Shown here one piece after another: positions 11,394 to 23,030 of a stretch of DNA of 64,000 nt. The notes beneath the pieces were generated by a model. That model saw only the letters and a program-made list of their open reading frames with translations. It did not search any database and had not been told where the DNA came from. The stretch is from Zonotrichia leucophrys gambelii (taxonomy: Eukaryota > Chordata > Aves > Passeriformes > Passerellidae), in the NCBI RefSeq assembly GCF_028769735.1, contig NC_088172.1, positions 68,100,631-68,164,630 on the forward strand, read 5' to 3'. Positions within the stretch are counted from its first letter, which is position 1. Each line of letters starts with the position of its first letter. A program made the position numbers and the translations under genes.

Positions 11394-13549
11394 ATTGGGA
11401 AAAATGGGACATTGTATGCATTTCATTTTTGTAATGCATTTAGGGATGGAAATAAAAAAAGTGTAAAGAAAACAGGAGAAACTGTTCCGTAAGCTGTTGA
11501 TATAGTGTGTTGGTTTTCCTATGGATTTGAATTTGTGGTTGTTTAGTGCTCTGATGGAAAATCCCTAAGTACTGGAACATTTTTAAAAAGTGTTTATTTC
11601 TTGCATTAACTCTTTGATGTTTAAATGGGTGAATGTACATTGCTGTCTCTTCTCCACAGAGCTACTGACAGGGTCTCACTCTTTCTGCTCAGCCTTCCAA
11701 AGTTTGTTCTGAAGATAGCCAAGAAATATGCAGAGCCTTCATTATTTCTGAGGATTCTGTATCTTTCACTTAACTCAGGCAAGAGATACAAATTTGAGCA
11801 AAGGAAGGCACAAATTGATATGCAAGCAGAACTCATGATTCTTTAAATCAAGAGTTTTCATTATTTTTTTTTTCATTGATGGCACTCAGTATTTCAGTTT
11901 TGCTTCAGATTTCTTGTAAAATTGAGCCAAAATATAAATGAATCCTATGTACTAATGATTTTTTTTCTACCTTCTTTCTGTCGTAAAGTTATATCTGCTC
12001 TTTTTTAAGAAACAGAGAGTCAAAGAAATGTCCCTCCCTCCTCTGGCCCCAAAGCAGATCATTTGTTTGGCCTGTCCTGAGCTGACCTGGCACACAATGG
12101 GCTGCTGAGGAGCCTCAGTTCAGAGCTCCCACTGGCACCAGTGAGAGGCTCCTCCATGGCTTTTGCTGCAGAGATCAGGATGACTCTTGGACTGGGACTG
12201 TCAGTACAGATGGGAATGAACCCTATACTACCAGATGGCAAATAACATTGACTGATATACAGCAAATATCTTTTGCTTTTTCCTGTCACTGGGGAAAACT
12301 TAGTTCGCCATTAATTCAACAATTCCTTGTAAGCCATTTTTTTCAGGAATGGTTTTTTTCTGTGGTGTAGGCAAAACAAATATTCCCTCTGGGATGAATC
12401 CCTGTTCCTGCCTCTTTACAAGTAAATGCTCTCCTCACTCTCTCCCAGAACGGTTGTTCTGACAAGACTGCTGAAAGCAGTGGGCTTCCCATGACAGATG
12501 TTCCACAAGAAAGCCAAAGCAAAGAGCTACTTGATTTACTGGTGCTATCATACTTTATAAGTAGCAAATTGTTACAGAGACAAGATGATAAAGAGGTGTA
12601 TCTAAGACATAGCAGGCAGTCAACTTTAAAGGTCTTCTGTCTTGCAGAAGATCCAGGAGGGCCTGGCATCTGCTTCAATCTCTACAGCAAAGACCTTTGT
12701 ATGGATACAGATGTCAAGCAGGGGATCTTTGATGGTAGCTGAAGGCAATACATCTGTCTGCTGACTTTTGCTAATTTTCTTTTTAGGTCAAACTCAGAAT
12801 GCAGCAGCCTGGCTTGCCCAACACACTTGGTACAAAAGTTTCCTCTGCTGAGCTTTCTGCCAAGAGCGGACAGGAGATGGACCTTCCCCAGAGGGATTGC
12901 AAGTAGCCTGGTGGGCAGGGAGTGCTGCCTCTGCTGGGCTGGTATGGGCTCTTTTGGGGTGGCTTTCTACAGCAGCAGAGATGGTGGTGATAGGCAGCCT
13001 TGTGTTCTTTGCTCTGGAAGCTGTGGCTTGTCCTACTTCCTGGCACTTTAGCTGCCCTCAGTTTGACAAAGGCTGCTAATTTTCATTTCCCAGTTATACC
13101 AAGGAATAATATTATCTAGGAAAGCAAATAAGACTCTTAAGTGTTTCACTATAACATCTTTTCCCTCAAATATGGGCAAAACCATCTAAATACAATGAGG
13201 ATTTTATATAAATACATTAATATAGGTATGGATAAATAAAGAAATACATATTTAGTACATATATAGAAAATCACTTCAGCGCAGGCCTCTTCCACTTAGA
13301 TCATGAGTTCCTGACACATGAGAGGAAGAAGCAGGCATTACGTGGGGCCATGAAACACAAACAGCCCTCTTGGCATGAGCACTTCCTTGCAAAGAGGAGA
13401 TGACTGTGGTGAGCTCTCATTGCTCTGCTCTCCTGGACTCCAGTGCCCCATGGGTGACAGGCTCCCATCAAGGTCACTGCAGTGGGCACATCTGTGCTTC
13501 TGCTTCCCAAGGTTTGGAAAGCAGGCATGGGCCATGATATCCAGAGCTG

Positions 13550-14151
13550 GGGTCAACAGCTCATCGCCCGCATGGAGACCAGTGACAAGTGGTGTGCCTT
13601 TGGTCAGGACTGGAGCCAGAAATGTTCAACATATTTGTTGGTGACATGGACAGCGGGATCAAGTGTGTCCTCAGCAAGTTTGCTGAAGACATCACGCTCT
13701 GCGGTGCAGTCGCCACACTGGAGACAAGGGATGACATCCAGAGGGACCTGGACATGCTGCTTCAGAGATGGGCTCATGAAAACCTCATGAAGTTCAACAC
13801 AGAGACATGCAGGTTCCTACCTGATGTCCCTGGTGTAATCACAGACACATCTACAGGTGGGCAGAGACGGGACTGAGAGCAACCCTAAAGAGAAAGGCTT
13901 GGTGATGGTTGATGAAAAATTCAATATGAGCCAGCAGTGGGCTCACAGCCCAGAAAGCCAACCACATCCTGAGCTGCATCAAAAGCAGTATGGCCAGAAG
14001 GAGATGATTCTGTTCCTCTGCTCTTCTCTTGTGAGATCCCACCTGGAGTAATGCACACAGTTCTGGTGCCACCAACATAAGGAAATGGAGCAAATCCAGA
14101 GGAGGGCCATAAAGTTGATAAGAGGACTGGAGCATGTCAAACGACAGGTTG
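13550..14151 (+). mobile_element. CR1 LINE fragment, 5' part (interrupted)
   Basis: This is the reverse transcriptase C-terminal region of a chicken-repeat-1 LINE, truncated at its 5' end as most CR1 copies are. Translation from about 13,625 reads 'FNIFVGDMDSGIK' followed by 'LSKFAEDITLCGAV' and 'RDDIQRDLDMLLQRWAHENL', the usual order in this family. The catalytic FADD-type box reads FAED, so the enzyme would be dead even without later stops and frameshifts. Nucleotide similarity continues through 'ggagcaaatccagaggagggccataaag' (quoted here only in position, 14,084-14,111) to about 14,151, where a SINE interrupts. The same element resumes at about 14,306. Confidence 0.9.
13617..13815 (+). pseudogene. 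CR1 reverse transcriptase remnant
   Basis: An open stretch of roughly 65 codons keeps the CR1 polymerase fingerprint: 'NIFVGDMDSG', then a mutated active-site box 'KFAEDI', then 'RDDIQRDLD' and 'NLMKFNTETC'. The second-last acidic residue of the box is Glu instead of the expected Asp. Downstream the frame decays. It has no start codon of its own and is a fossil piece of ORF2. Confidence 0.8.
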
Positions 14152-14305
14152 GGAAAGAATCAACAAAATATTCTTAATTAAAAGGGACCCACATGGACCT
14201 TTGAGTCAAACTCTAAAGTGCATTACTTGAATAGGATTTAAATAGGGTTTAAACCCAAAACTTTGACACTACTAGTGTCATGCTCTATCCAACTGAGCAA
14301 ATCTC
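14150..14305 (-). mobile_element. tRNA-Ile-derived SINE with CR1-like tail (TguSINE1-like)
   Basis: Read on the minus strand, the element begins with an A box 'TTGCTCAGTTGG' (14,289-14,300). Next comes an anticodon arm with a perfect 5-bp stem TGACA/TGTCA around the 7-base loop CTAGTAG, and then a B box 'GGGTTTAAACCC' (14,245-14,256). Spacing and bases follow tRNA-Ile, whose loop CTAATAA would differ from this one by two A-to-G changes. After an unrelated middle, the tail reads 'gtgggtcccttttaatta' and 'aatattttgttgattc', which resembles a CR1 3' end and would explain mobilisation by CR1 enzymes. Known zebra finch SINEs share this build. It sits inside a CR1 copy on the opposite strand. The outer edges are good to about 10 bp; no clear target duplication is visible. 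Confidence 0.78.
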
Positions 14306-14690
14306 AGGGTTGGGGCTGTTCAGCCTGGAGGAGGTTTTGGGGAGACCTTATAGCAGCCTTCTAGTGTCTGAAGGGGGCCTACAGGAGAGCCAAAGAGGGG
14401 CTCTTCCTCAGGAATTCTGGTGAAAGGACAAGGAATAATGGGTACAAGCTGAAAGGAGGGAAATTTAGCTTAGATATTAGGAAAAAATTATTTACTGTGA
14501 GGATGGTTAGACACTGGAACAGGTTGCCCAGGGAGGTTGTGGATGCAGTGGTCACAGCCAGATTGGATGGGGGCCTGGAGCAGCCTGGTCTAGGGAGGTG
14601 CCCTGCCCATGGAAGGGGGATTGAGACTGGGTAATCCCTAAAGGCCATTCTAACCACTTAATATTCTGTGTTTCTGTGATCCAGCACAGC
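14306..14690 (+). mobile_element. CR1 LINE fragment, 3' part (resumes after SINE)
   Basis: Continues the copy interrupted at 14,151. Recognisable CR1 3' landmarks in order are 'ggggctgttcagcctggag' at 14,312, 'gggtacaagctgaaagg' at 14,439, 'ttaggaaaaaattatttact' near 14,478, 'gacactggaacaggttgcc' near 14,511, and 'ggatgggggcctggagcagc' near 14,565. It ends near 14,681 in 'ctgtgtttctgtgat', a worn version of the family's ATTCTATG-type 3' end. Only the 3' end of ORF2 and the 3' UTR are present. Confidence 0.92.
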
Positions 14691-17600
14691 CAGCGAACAG
14701 CCAAATCAAGCCCAAGGACACCATAGAAGGGAGAGAAGATTCAGATCCACAAAGTAAGTAGCCTTTGATGCTCTGGGTATGTCAGGTTAACCTTCAAATG
14801 TTAATTCACTAATTAACTAATTGATATTTCTAAAAAAACCAACATCCAAGTGTATTATGGTGTGCCAAATAAATGTATCACAGTAGTGCCTCTAGCTATT
14901 GCAGCAGTAGATGAATTCCAATTGTCCATTAAACATATTGTTTTACATAAATCAGAGTATTTTGCACAAGTTGAATTTCTTTACTTTTTATGGAGAAAAT
15001 TCAAAATACAGTGCTGAGACATTTAATTTTGATGGGTTGTTTAAAGTATTGTAAACAATTCTTATCTATTATCTGTGTATAATATAAGGTATACTAAAGA
15101 TGTATACAACACTACCAATACAACACTGAATGTCATAAAAACCAAAATGAAATGGTTCAGAGGAAAATAGTTTAAAATGATCCATTACTGACTTCACTGG
15201 TTTAAGGGACTTATTTAGGATGCTGCTGAAACAATCCTTGGCAAAGTCATTAGATAGCTCCAGGAATTTGTGCGGGCTATAGACTCAGTTTTGGGTTGCT
15301 GGTTCAAGTGCAGAGGGCCTGCATGGGTACAAGGAATTGTTGATAGCATGACCTTGGCCATGTGGTAAGAGTTTACCTCCCTGGGTGTAGGTGACAGTAA
15401 CAGAAATAGCAGTAATTAGTCCACCTCAGTATCTCAGCTAAGGTCTGACATGGCAAAGCAGAGAAGCCTATTGTGCTTCAGACTGAGCTGGGCTTTCTCC
15501 GTGGAAAAAATATAGCTTCCCTATTCCAGGTCCAATGCAGGTTTTATTAGCACTGTTGGTGTGATGCCAAAGGAAAAGCTAGCAAGAATAAGAAGAAAGC
15601 ATCAGACTAGGTAATTGGTTAGAGATGGTACCCTGGGAAGACAGGGACAAAAGGCAATGAGCTGTAGCCAGCCACACAATCCAAAGTAACAAGCAGTCAG
15701 CACTGGATTAGCAACCAAGGCAACATTAATAATTTAACTACAGCATTCACAATGATTTAACCATGCTATTCAGAGCACAAAGCTAATGGCGATATAGTGA
15801 ATGAAGCTAGAAGGTGGTGATATTTAAAAAGTTTGTAAGTGTCAGCGCATAAAAGAATCTCTATTGGAAAAGGCAGTGTTCAAATTTTGCTTTCTTGTTT
15901 TCTGAAAAACACAAAAGGCAAGCATTTACATTTTGGTAGTTGCTGTTTAGTATTTTCCAGCCATGAAGGGGTGGGCTGTGTCAGAAGTTCCTATTGACAG
16001 CCAACTTACAGAGTGTGATAGACCAACACATTTTGCTGTCTTTGAATACTGAATAACAAATGTTTTTGCTATTTACAAGTCAGAAGTGAAGGAGCTACAG
16101 AGCACCCACCCAAAATATACAAACCTCTCTCAGCATGCCCCACCTGCAAATTCTGCCTTCATTTAAGTCAACATTATGTTATAGCTCATCCTAACTCATG
16201 GAGGGCTGTAAAAAGAAGTATAAAGTGAGAGCATAGGAATGTGATAGCTCAGAATAGGCTCTCAGAATTTATCACTTGCCTACACACAGAGTTCTGCCAC
16301 TCTACTGCTGTGATTAAAATGGTAGAACCCTTCTCTAAGGATTACACCCTCTACTTTATCACAGAAGATATTTGCCTGAATTAAACCCACAACTGTCCCA
16401 TGTGTCATTCTCTCACACTGTGAAGTTAAATGCTTTTCTAGAAGTGAACATGTAAAATGGCTGCTGTTTTTACACCTGGTGTGCATTGTGTATGTATTCA
16501 TAGGCAGAGCTTTTACTGTGGTGACAAAAAAAATGGACTTTTATAATACTTTACTCGCACTAGTGTTGTGGAGTCCATACAGTCAGGACAAAATGAATTA
16601 GATTCGATTGTGCTTCACATAGCCTGATTGAAGCACTACTGCAAATTCCAACTGCAGCAACAAATTTTGCTAATTACATTGTGCAAACTAGCTACAGAGC
16701 CTGGGCTGAAGGAAAATTTAAACTCCCAAGGAAAACACATTATTATATTACATACTGCAGGCTGCTCTCAACTTCAAGTTGCAGTGGCCCACCAAATAGC
16801 ACAGTCTTGGAGCTCTGTGAATTCCCTCTGAGCTGGAAACTATGCAGATCTGAAGTGCTCACTAGGTGCTGGGGATATTTTGGTTAGCTCTGGGCTAGTT
16901 CTAAGTGCACATTACAGGAAATGGTTTCTGCTCCTATTGTCAGCATTTCTCTGGAAGAACTGTATTTAAGGAGTTTAGTTGAGGCACTGGGGTAGCAGTG
17001 AGGTTACAACTGTAATATTTAGGATTTGCTCACTTTATGTGCAAAAGCTATGTCAGGCTAGATTTCCTTCTGTGGCAGGCAAATGAGAATGGATCCAGAG
17101 AGGCTGGATCCTAAGGTCATCCCTACATCTCTAAAAACATTGTAACTGCTCTTGCTAAATTTGTATTGGTCATACCCAGCAGAAGGGTAGCCCCAACTGC
17201 TCTGAATCTTATAGATAAAAAAAGTTAGTCCTGTAGAGATGCTAAAAGCAAGGCTAGATTTGTCTTTGTTTGACAAAAATGTAGTATGAGCAGTACCACT
17301 CCACTTTTTGGCTCAAAGCTTCATCTACATAACAATGAGGTGCTGTCATTAGTAATACCACTCCAGGGCATATTTTCTGAGTTAACAAAAATATTAGACA
17401 TGCTATTAATACCACCCATTTCACACGTTGATGTGACAAATGATTATTTGTACTGCTTACCTTCTATGTAATTTATATTATATCCCAGTTTTTAGATAAG
17501 TGAAGCCTCTAAGCATTCCTGCCTTGAGCCCATACACTTGTGCATGGGGTCTGTAGATCAAATCCAAAGAAAAGCTGAATAATCATATTCCTAGCAAGAA

Positions 17601-19072
17601 CAAATATCTGGCTGAGCCCATGGTTCAAGGTATGAAATTTGGTCCATGAGCATAGAGTGGGCTTTGTGCAACCTGTACTCAAGGAGCATCCTTGCCAGGC
17701 AATGTGTGTGCTCCCTTCCACAGCTAGCTGAGTGTCTGGTCCCCAGCAGACTGAACGGATTCCTGCCTCCCCTCCACTGCTGAGCCTCTACTAGAGAGTG
17801 AAAATGTTGAAAATTTAATTTATTTTGATTTCTTTACCTGAAAAGAAAAGATAGCTACAGAACAAGTGGTTGTGGTTGGATTATATTCTATCTCCTTAAT
17901 CTCCTATGTGTCTATAGCAGGTCTGCAGCAGTAACACACTAACACACTCTGGTAAATCAGATTTTACTCTTCTACTCTGTGCTTGGATGATTTTTCCTAC
18001 TCATTCCTGTTTGTTCTGCCCTCTTCTCTGAGCGCTTATCTTTGAGGAGCAGAAACCAGTCTTGGCTTGCTACTGAGAAAAACACATGCAAAGAGGTGCC
18101 TTTTACATCTCCCTCTGAGGACCTCATGTCACAGCCAGCAGAGGAATTGGCATTAAATTGCCATATTCTGAAATATGGCATGAAAATCTTGAGGTGTGAG
18201 CTCCCTGCAGCCTCAGTAAGTGTTGATAGGCAAAGATTTGCAATAGAAGAAGTCACTGAGGAAAGCTCTGCAGAGCTGATGTTGGCAGGTGACTAGGAAG
18301 CCCTAATCCCCTTGGATCAGGAAACAGCCATGTACGGAAAGGATCAGCCTTTGGTTTATAGAGAAAATTATGATTCTTGCTGAAATTCCTTGATTGTTTC
18401 TGACAAACTAGATTCATCAGAAAGACTTGTTTTTACAGGTCATTCTTATTTTTGAAGATTATCTTCTGAAAACAAGAGCCTTTTTTGCTGTCCTTTTGAT
18501 ACATGTGTTTTTGTCATGCACATCCTTTCCCACTTGACTGAGTAGTGTTTTAGAATTTCAGACCTCTAGATTTTAAATGTACGACAATAAATCCACCTTG
18601 GGATGAATCTCCATGATAGAAGCCATACTGCTTTCAATGATTGCATTGAACATAGTTTAAAAATATATTTACTGATTTTGCAAGATTTTAATGAGCTTTG
18701 GAAAGTTATTTAACATCCTTTGAAGAAACCTCGTATAAAAAGAAAATGTTACTTATATAAAACACATCATTCTGTATAGCAAGAGCCATTTACTGTGCTC
18801 AAAGCAGATTTAGGACTCAACAGTATGCTGAGAAAGTTAAACTGCCTATTAGCCAGTGCCAGCTGCACCAGAGGCTGTTTTCAGATATATTTAATGGGCA
18901 GGGATCCAGTATTACTGTCATATCTACTTCCATCCTTTGCCTGTCCCTGCAGTATGTAGTGATATTTTCGTATTGCATAAAGTCTATTTAGTAGTGAAGA
19001 GCACTCTCTTGAGCTACTGAATAGCTCAAGACTCAGGCAATGCAAACGAAGAAACACAAGCACCCCCCTTTC

Positions 19073-19090
19073 AAAAAAAAAAAAAAAAAC
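19073..19090 (+). repeat. Poly-A tract
   Basis: About 17 consecutive adenines follow 'ccccctttc'. No retrocopy is recognisable upstream. Confidence 0.85.
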
Positions 19091-22000
19091 AAACATCTTT
19101 CCCCACATAAAGAAAAATAAGTCCATCAATTTAAAGCATCTGTTCTAAAGGGGTTACTCTTGCTGGTCTCCTTTTATTTTTTTCCTTAGTTTTTAATTAC
19201 TTTTCTCTTAACAGATCCACATGACAAGATATCTCTCTTCCCAGCCCAGAGGGAATGACTGAAGCTCCTGTTTGACTATTCCAGTGCTTTTCTGACAGCT
19301 GTACTGCTAGCTTTGCCTTCTTATCTTTGTTGTTGTTGTTTTTTCCTTAGCTCTTGGGATTGGCTAATAGAAGATCTCTGCTGTGAAGCCCATCTTCAAC
19401 ATGGCAGGGTCATTGTTTCCCTCTGGCAAAGGAGATTTTGTTTGCAACAGGTGAGGTTGAGTTGGTGCAAACTGCAAGCTCTGTGTAGTAATAACTCCAC
19501 CAACTTGGAGGGTCTTTATCAGAGAACATCACTCAGTGATTCATACAAAAGAGGACAAGAAGCTGATCTCTGGACAGGAAGCACAGAAAACTTCTGAGCT
19601 CGTGCCAGACCTCAGTGAAGTCTAAGGGAGGGCCCAAGAGTTCCATCATTGTTCCGTCATTGTCCTCTCCTGTTAGCACATGGAGCACAATCGGGCAGCA
19701 GTCCTACCAAGAGCCTCTAGGGGCTACTGCAGTTTAATAAATCACAATATATAAAATGCAAACCCAGTTTTTAGTCTGATATGGGCTGTGTTAATCTCTG
19801 GTGTGCTATCTTGGACTTCAGAAGAGTTACAAGCAATGGAATATTGCCCACTGAACCTTTGCTGACTGTTCTCACATTGCCACGAAGGATAAAGGATAAA
19901 GTGAGGAGAGAATATTCTCTTAGGACACATTGTTTTGTCTTGTTTTCCTGGGGGAGGAATTAGTCTTTCTGTTCTCTTTCTTTCTTTGTTCCCTGCTTTC
20001 TGATAATATTATAAAAGTAACATGTTTAGCTTATGATGGGTTCTGCAGAGAACACACCAACTTTGTGTACATCACAGATTTTTCACTCTTTGCTAGTGCT
20101 TTAATGATATTTGTTTTTATTTGAGTTAAAAAGAATCAATGTTTTACTAATTTTCTCTTTAAAGATACCCTGCACCCTTGATAATTCTCTCCCACCACAT
20201 GGGGTTTAGTTTACTGTGAAATGTTTCATGCACCATACGAGGCATAGCAAGAAAATGTGCATGTGAGAGAAGGAGCAGTCTTCAGAGCAGCATATTTAAG
20301 AAACTCAGAATTTAGGAGGAAATCTCTACAGGATATCAAAGCAAATTTCACTCCAAGAAGGTTTCAGTTTGTCAATAGATGTAGCACAAAGGCTTCCTGT
20401 TGTTTCACAAACAATGAATCTTCTCCAGCCTATAAATAATGTAAAGGCAAGTCTCAAGATTTTTAAAAAATTCTGCTAGCTTGAGGCTACCTACCCAGCA
20501 TGCCTCCTTGTTTACAACTTCCCACTACAAATGTATATTGTGTTTGTTTTTAGGCAAACATCAGCTTTCCCTAGTCCTGCAATTAACCTCCAGTACATAT
20601 TAGCAGCAGCCTTTTAAGCAGTTTTTACACCTAGTGATACTGGGCAGCATTATCATGGAGTGGTTGGCTCTATACTATGGAGAAGTGATCTGTGTGGTAG
20701 GAAATGTGAGGTGCATCCCCTTCACCTACAGTGCTAATGAGTTACTGCCATCAGCTGCCAATCCTTGGGAAGCACCTGCTCTTCAGGTAAACTTCCTTGG
20801 AGCCATTTATAAAGGTAAAATGAAACAGTGCATTGAGTAAAGGTGCTGCTACACCTTACATAAGTCTCAGGGATATAAATGGGATCTGCACAAAGGAATG
20901 GATTTGTAAAGTTCAATTTTTTGTCCAAAGGTTTTCTTTTGTGTGAGAGGGCCTGAACTTCCAACATCTCCAAGAGTGCAGGTGAGTGCCCTTACTCCTT
21001 CTGATTTTGTTAGTCTCTCACTTTGCATTTTTCTGTGCAGGTACAGTAAGCCCAGGGGAAAGACCTTGTGCTTAGGTTAGATGTCCTGCCAAGGTTAGGG
21101 CCCCTTGCACAGCATGGAGGGATGTGCTTGGTCTCTGGCAGGATGCCGAGGGCACAGACCCCGTGCATGGCCCTTCCTAACCAGCAGTGTCTCGTAGGAA
21201 ATACAGGTGCTTGTCTGGTTTGTTTGGTGTCTGATCCTGTCCCTGTGGGCGAGCTGTACTCTATAACAAGTGTTTGTTCACATGGTTTTCAGAATCTCAT
21301 TAAATTGTAGATGCTCAGAAAGAGGTTTTGTGTGCAGTCAGGAATACTGGGCATGTGTAGAGCTTACGGAAAGGAAAACAAAAGTCATGACACTGATGGA
21401 AATGTGGGCAACCAAGGAGATTTGGATAGCAAGTCTGGAGTGAAGCAGTTAAAGTCCACTTTCTTTCAAATTCATCCACATTCACACTTTACTGGGATGA
21501 TCCTGAAACACATTGTTCAAAAAATCAAATCTGGATCAAGGACAATTTAGTCCTTACCTCCACATTTTACATGAAAATTTTTGAGTGATGAAAGGCTTCT
21601 GTCTGGGATTGGAGTCTTGACTAACTCTAAGCATCCTCACAGTTTCCTCTCTGTTCTTATCCACTCTGTTTTCCCTGGAGACTTTTTACACTTGAAATGG
21701 AGTTTTTAAAAGTGAATGGAATTTATTTAAAAGCACACTTGAGGTTCAACAACAGAGACGTTCTAATTAATTACATTCTAATATAATGTTAGACCAACAC
21801 TATAACAGAGTATGGCCCATAACAAAGATCTGGATTGATTGTTGGGATCAGTCAAGGGACAGCTGCAAGCCATACCCATCCTTCAGATTTCTGATGCTGT
21901 ATAGGAAGGAGCATCCACCCAGATCTTTCCAGTTTTCTAAATCTTGGCTGACAGGTGTCTGTCCACACAATGACAGCAACACAATAAACTGCTCAGCTAC

Positions 22001-22795
22001 ATTCTGTGACTGGGCACAGAGGGGAATTCCCCTCTCCCCTGCTTCAGGCTGATTCACCCAGGATAAAAGGAAGCAGTTTCTTGGATGAACTATGACTGAA
22101 CCATTGCATTAGTGACACCCTTTTAGGAGCTTTCAGCCTGGCAGTTGTATAATCATGAAGTGTACCTGCAAAATGTATAAGAAAGAAAAAGCCTTGAGTA
22201 GTGTGACTTTAAGAAAGCAGGAAAGGGTGGGGAGGAAGGTTCACAAAGTCAGATGCTGTTTCTGTCCATCCCCATGAAGGTGAACTGTTCTCAGGTTTTC
22301 ATTAGCTCTTAAAATTCCAGCTGCATATCTAATTTCCAGTCCCTACATATCTAGCTGAGGTATTACTTCCTTACTGCCCAAGTCAGGTTTTGTGTTCTAC
22401 AAATGCTCTACAGAAATATCATTATAAATCCATAGCTGAAAGGGCCTGTGCATCTTAAGTGCTCTATCGTTTTCTACCTCTGAATATTCTGCCAGCAGAG
22501 ATTTAGAACATTGGCTCTGTAAATGCTTTCATGTCAAGACTAAAGGCAACACTTGTTTAATTCATTCTTTGACCCAACAACAGCTTTATCTTAGGTTATC
22601 ACTTGTTAAGCTCTCTAGAATGTTTTAAACATGAAGGGGGCTGCTGTGTATATATACCCTGTCTATTGTGTTTTACTTGGAGAAATTTGACAGTAGTGAT
22701 TCATAAACATCAAAATCATTTCCCCTCTGTGCTGTAAATTATGCTTTTCTTTAGCTCCATTCACAGGGTGTGTAACCCATTCCAGACAAAATAAC

Positions 22796-22816
22796 AAAAA
22801 AAAAAAAAAAAAAAAA
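22796..22816 (+). repeat. Poly-A tract of 21 adenines
   Basis: An uninterrupted run of 21 A follows 'ccagacaaaataac'. CR1 does not leave poly-A tails, so if this were a retrocopy tail it would need another source; nothing upstream is recognisable as a processed gene copy. Simple expansion is the plainer reading. Confidence 0.85.
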
Positions 22817-22897
22817 GAAAATTATATTTGTCCCTTACCAAATTTGTAGTTCTTTATTATAGATCACTAGAGGCCACAGATTTATACACATCTGCTT

Positions 22898-23030
22898 CTG
22901 TGTATATATTTTCATATATACTTTTGTGTATAAAGTTTGGTGTGCATATAAATATGCCTGTATGTACAGTTTGGGTATATGTGTGTTTATAAGTATAAAT
23001 ATGCACACACATGTGCACAATTTTATGTGC
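22898..23030. repeat. TG/TA-rich low-complexity stretch
   Basis: Alternating TGTGTATAT-like words dominate, including 'tgtgtatatattttcatata' and 'atatgcacacacatgtgcac'. It looks like a degraded dinucleotide repeat. Confidence 0.6.

Larger units (their letters stand above)
2030..13545. other. Mostly unique non-coding DNA
   Basis: About 11.5 kb with no defensible gene. The open frames are short, overlap on both strands and show no known domains. Sub-features listed separately are a GC-richer patch (4,050-4,540), a doubled tRNA-B-box-like motif (9,075-9,125) and a purine tract (11,257-11,393). A possible trace of an ancient amniote repeat lies near 8,011-8,047. The remainder is AT-rich and unremarkable by eye. 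Confidence 0.55.

Noticed and set aside
14231..14305. Functional tRNA-Ile gene
   Set aside because: The acceptor stem is not paired, the B box is altered to GGTTTAAACC and the sequence runs on into a CR1-like tail, so it is a SINE head.
20982..21040. A textbook GTGAGT donor and a pyrimidine-rich CAG acceptor 59 bp apart
   Set aside because: The interval is below the usual size of vertebrate introns and neither side carries a defensible exon. 'gtgcaggt' simply occurs at both ends.
22796..22816. Poly-A tract as the tail of a processed pseudogene
   Set aside because: No upstream gene-like sequence and no target-site duplication can be seen. Simple expansion suffices.
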